Positions 5,749 through 5,939 of a stretch of DNA of 5,939 nucleotides are shown one piece after another; position 1 is the stretch's first letter; each line of letters begins with the position of its first letter. The notes below the pieces were generated by a model, which saw only the letters and a list, made by a program, of their open reading frames with translations, was not told the DNA's origin and searched no databases. Made by a program: the position numbers and the translations under genes. The DNA is from Bacteroidota bacterium (lineage in GTDB: Bacteria; Bacteroidota; Bacteroidia; Chitinophagales; Chitinophagaceae), in assembly GCA_025361325.1 (NCBI GenBank), contig JANYAL010000096.1, forward strand, positions 1 through 5,939, written 5' to 3'.

Positions 5749-5939
5749 ATGAGCGTGGATGAAATATACCGGCAGTTCCTGGAGGGCATGAAAAGCACAG
5801 GATGGATGGAATACATCGCCGTTTTCGCGGGTATCATCAGTGTATGGTTCAGCCGTAAGGAGAATATACTGGTATACCCAACCGGGCTACTGAACACGAT
5901 CTTCTACATCTACCTCAGCATCAAAGGCAGTTTACTGGG
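5749..5939 (+). CDS. pnuC: PnuC-family vitamin transporter, 3' end cut by window edge
   Basis: An open frame starting at ATG 5749 runs to the right edge: 63 complete codons plus two bases. It reads MSVDEIYRQFLEG, then GWMEYIAVFAGIISVWFSRK and ENILVYPTGLLNTIFYIYLS. This is the characteristic first part of PnuC proteins in Bacteroidota, where W-x-E-x-x-A is followed by a GIISVW helix, the polar SRKEN turn and the YPxGLxNT helix. Family knowledge: PnuC proteins are small inner-membrane facilitators (three-plus-one-plus-three helices) that import nicotinamide riboside for NAD synthesis, driven by intracellular phosphorylation. Close relatives import thiamine (PnuT) or riboflavin, and the visible part cannot separate these. 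No thiamine riboswitch is seen upstream, which mildly favours nicotinamide riboside. It is transcribed away from the DoxX-like gene. No Shine-Dalgarno sequence is seen. Confidence 0.88.
   Translation, partial: MSVDEIYRQFLEGMKSTGWMEYIAVFAGIISVWFSRKENILVYPTGLLNTIFYIYLSIKGSLL

Noticed and set aside
5679..5897. 72-codon minus-strand frame at the right edge
   Set aside because: It is antisense to the pnuC frame, whose translation matches a known family.

Overview
The window looks like a piece of a Bacteroidota chromosome, probably a Chitinophagales-like member. This assignment is inference, from a PnuC of the type common in that phylum, the scarcity of Shine-Dalgarno sequences before starts, weak TAnnTTTG-like promoter elements, and secreted or outer-membrane proteins of a type frequent there. 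Coding DNA is about half G+C in the left part (47% in one 60-base line I counted). One intergenic stretch falls to about 25% G+C.

Region 1 (1-3404, + strand) is a tight three-gene operon for 5-oxoproline (pyroglutamate) use. It holds a fused PxpB-PxpC subunit gene cut off by the left window edge, then pxpA overlapping it by 17 nt, then an NRAMP-related membrane protein joined to pxpA by a TGATG stop/start overlap. PxpA, PxpB and PxpC together hydrolyse 5-oxo-L-proline to glutamate at the cost of ATP. The membrane protein corresponds to the YcsG-like NRAMP relative that sits with ycsF-kipI-kipA in Bacillus subtilis. It lacks both canonical metal-binding motifs, so it is a candidate transporter for something other than a divalent metal, perhaps 5-oxoproline.

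Region 2 (3405-3679) is a very AT-rich intergenic stretch that probably carries the promoter of the next gene.

Region 3 (3680-5289, + strand) encodes two exported proteins that I cannot assign to a named family. The first is a 205-residue Asn/Thr-rich low-complexity secreted protein. The second is a 286-residue putative outer-membrane beta-barrel. Between them lies a long inverted repeat whose left arm can also pair with a second downstream copy of CCGGTAA, which is a possible terminator or attenuator.

Region 4 (5290-5939) has a small DoxX-like four-helix membrane protein on the minus strand, convergent with the barrel gene (3 nt between stops). Divergent from it is the 5' end of a pnuC-type vitamin transporter gene that runs off the right edge. 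No RNA genes, insertion sequences, CRISPR arrays or attachment sites were seen.
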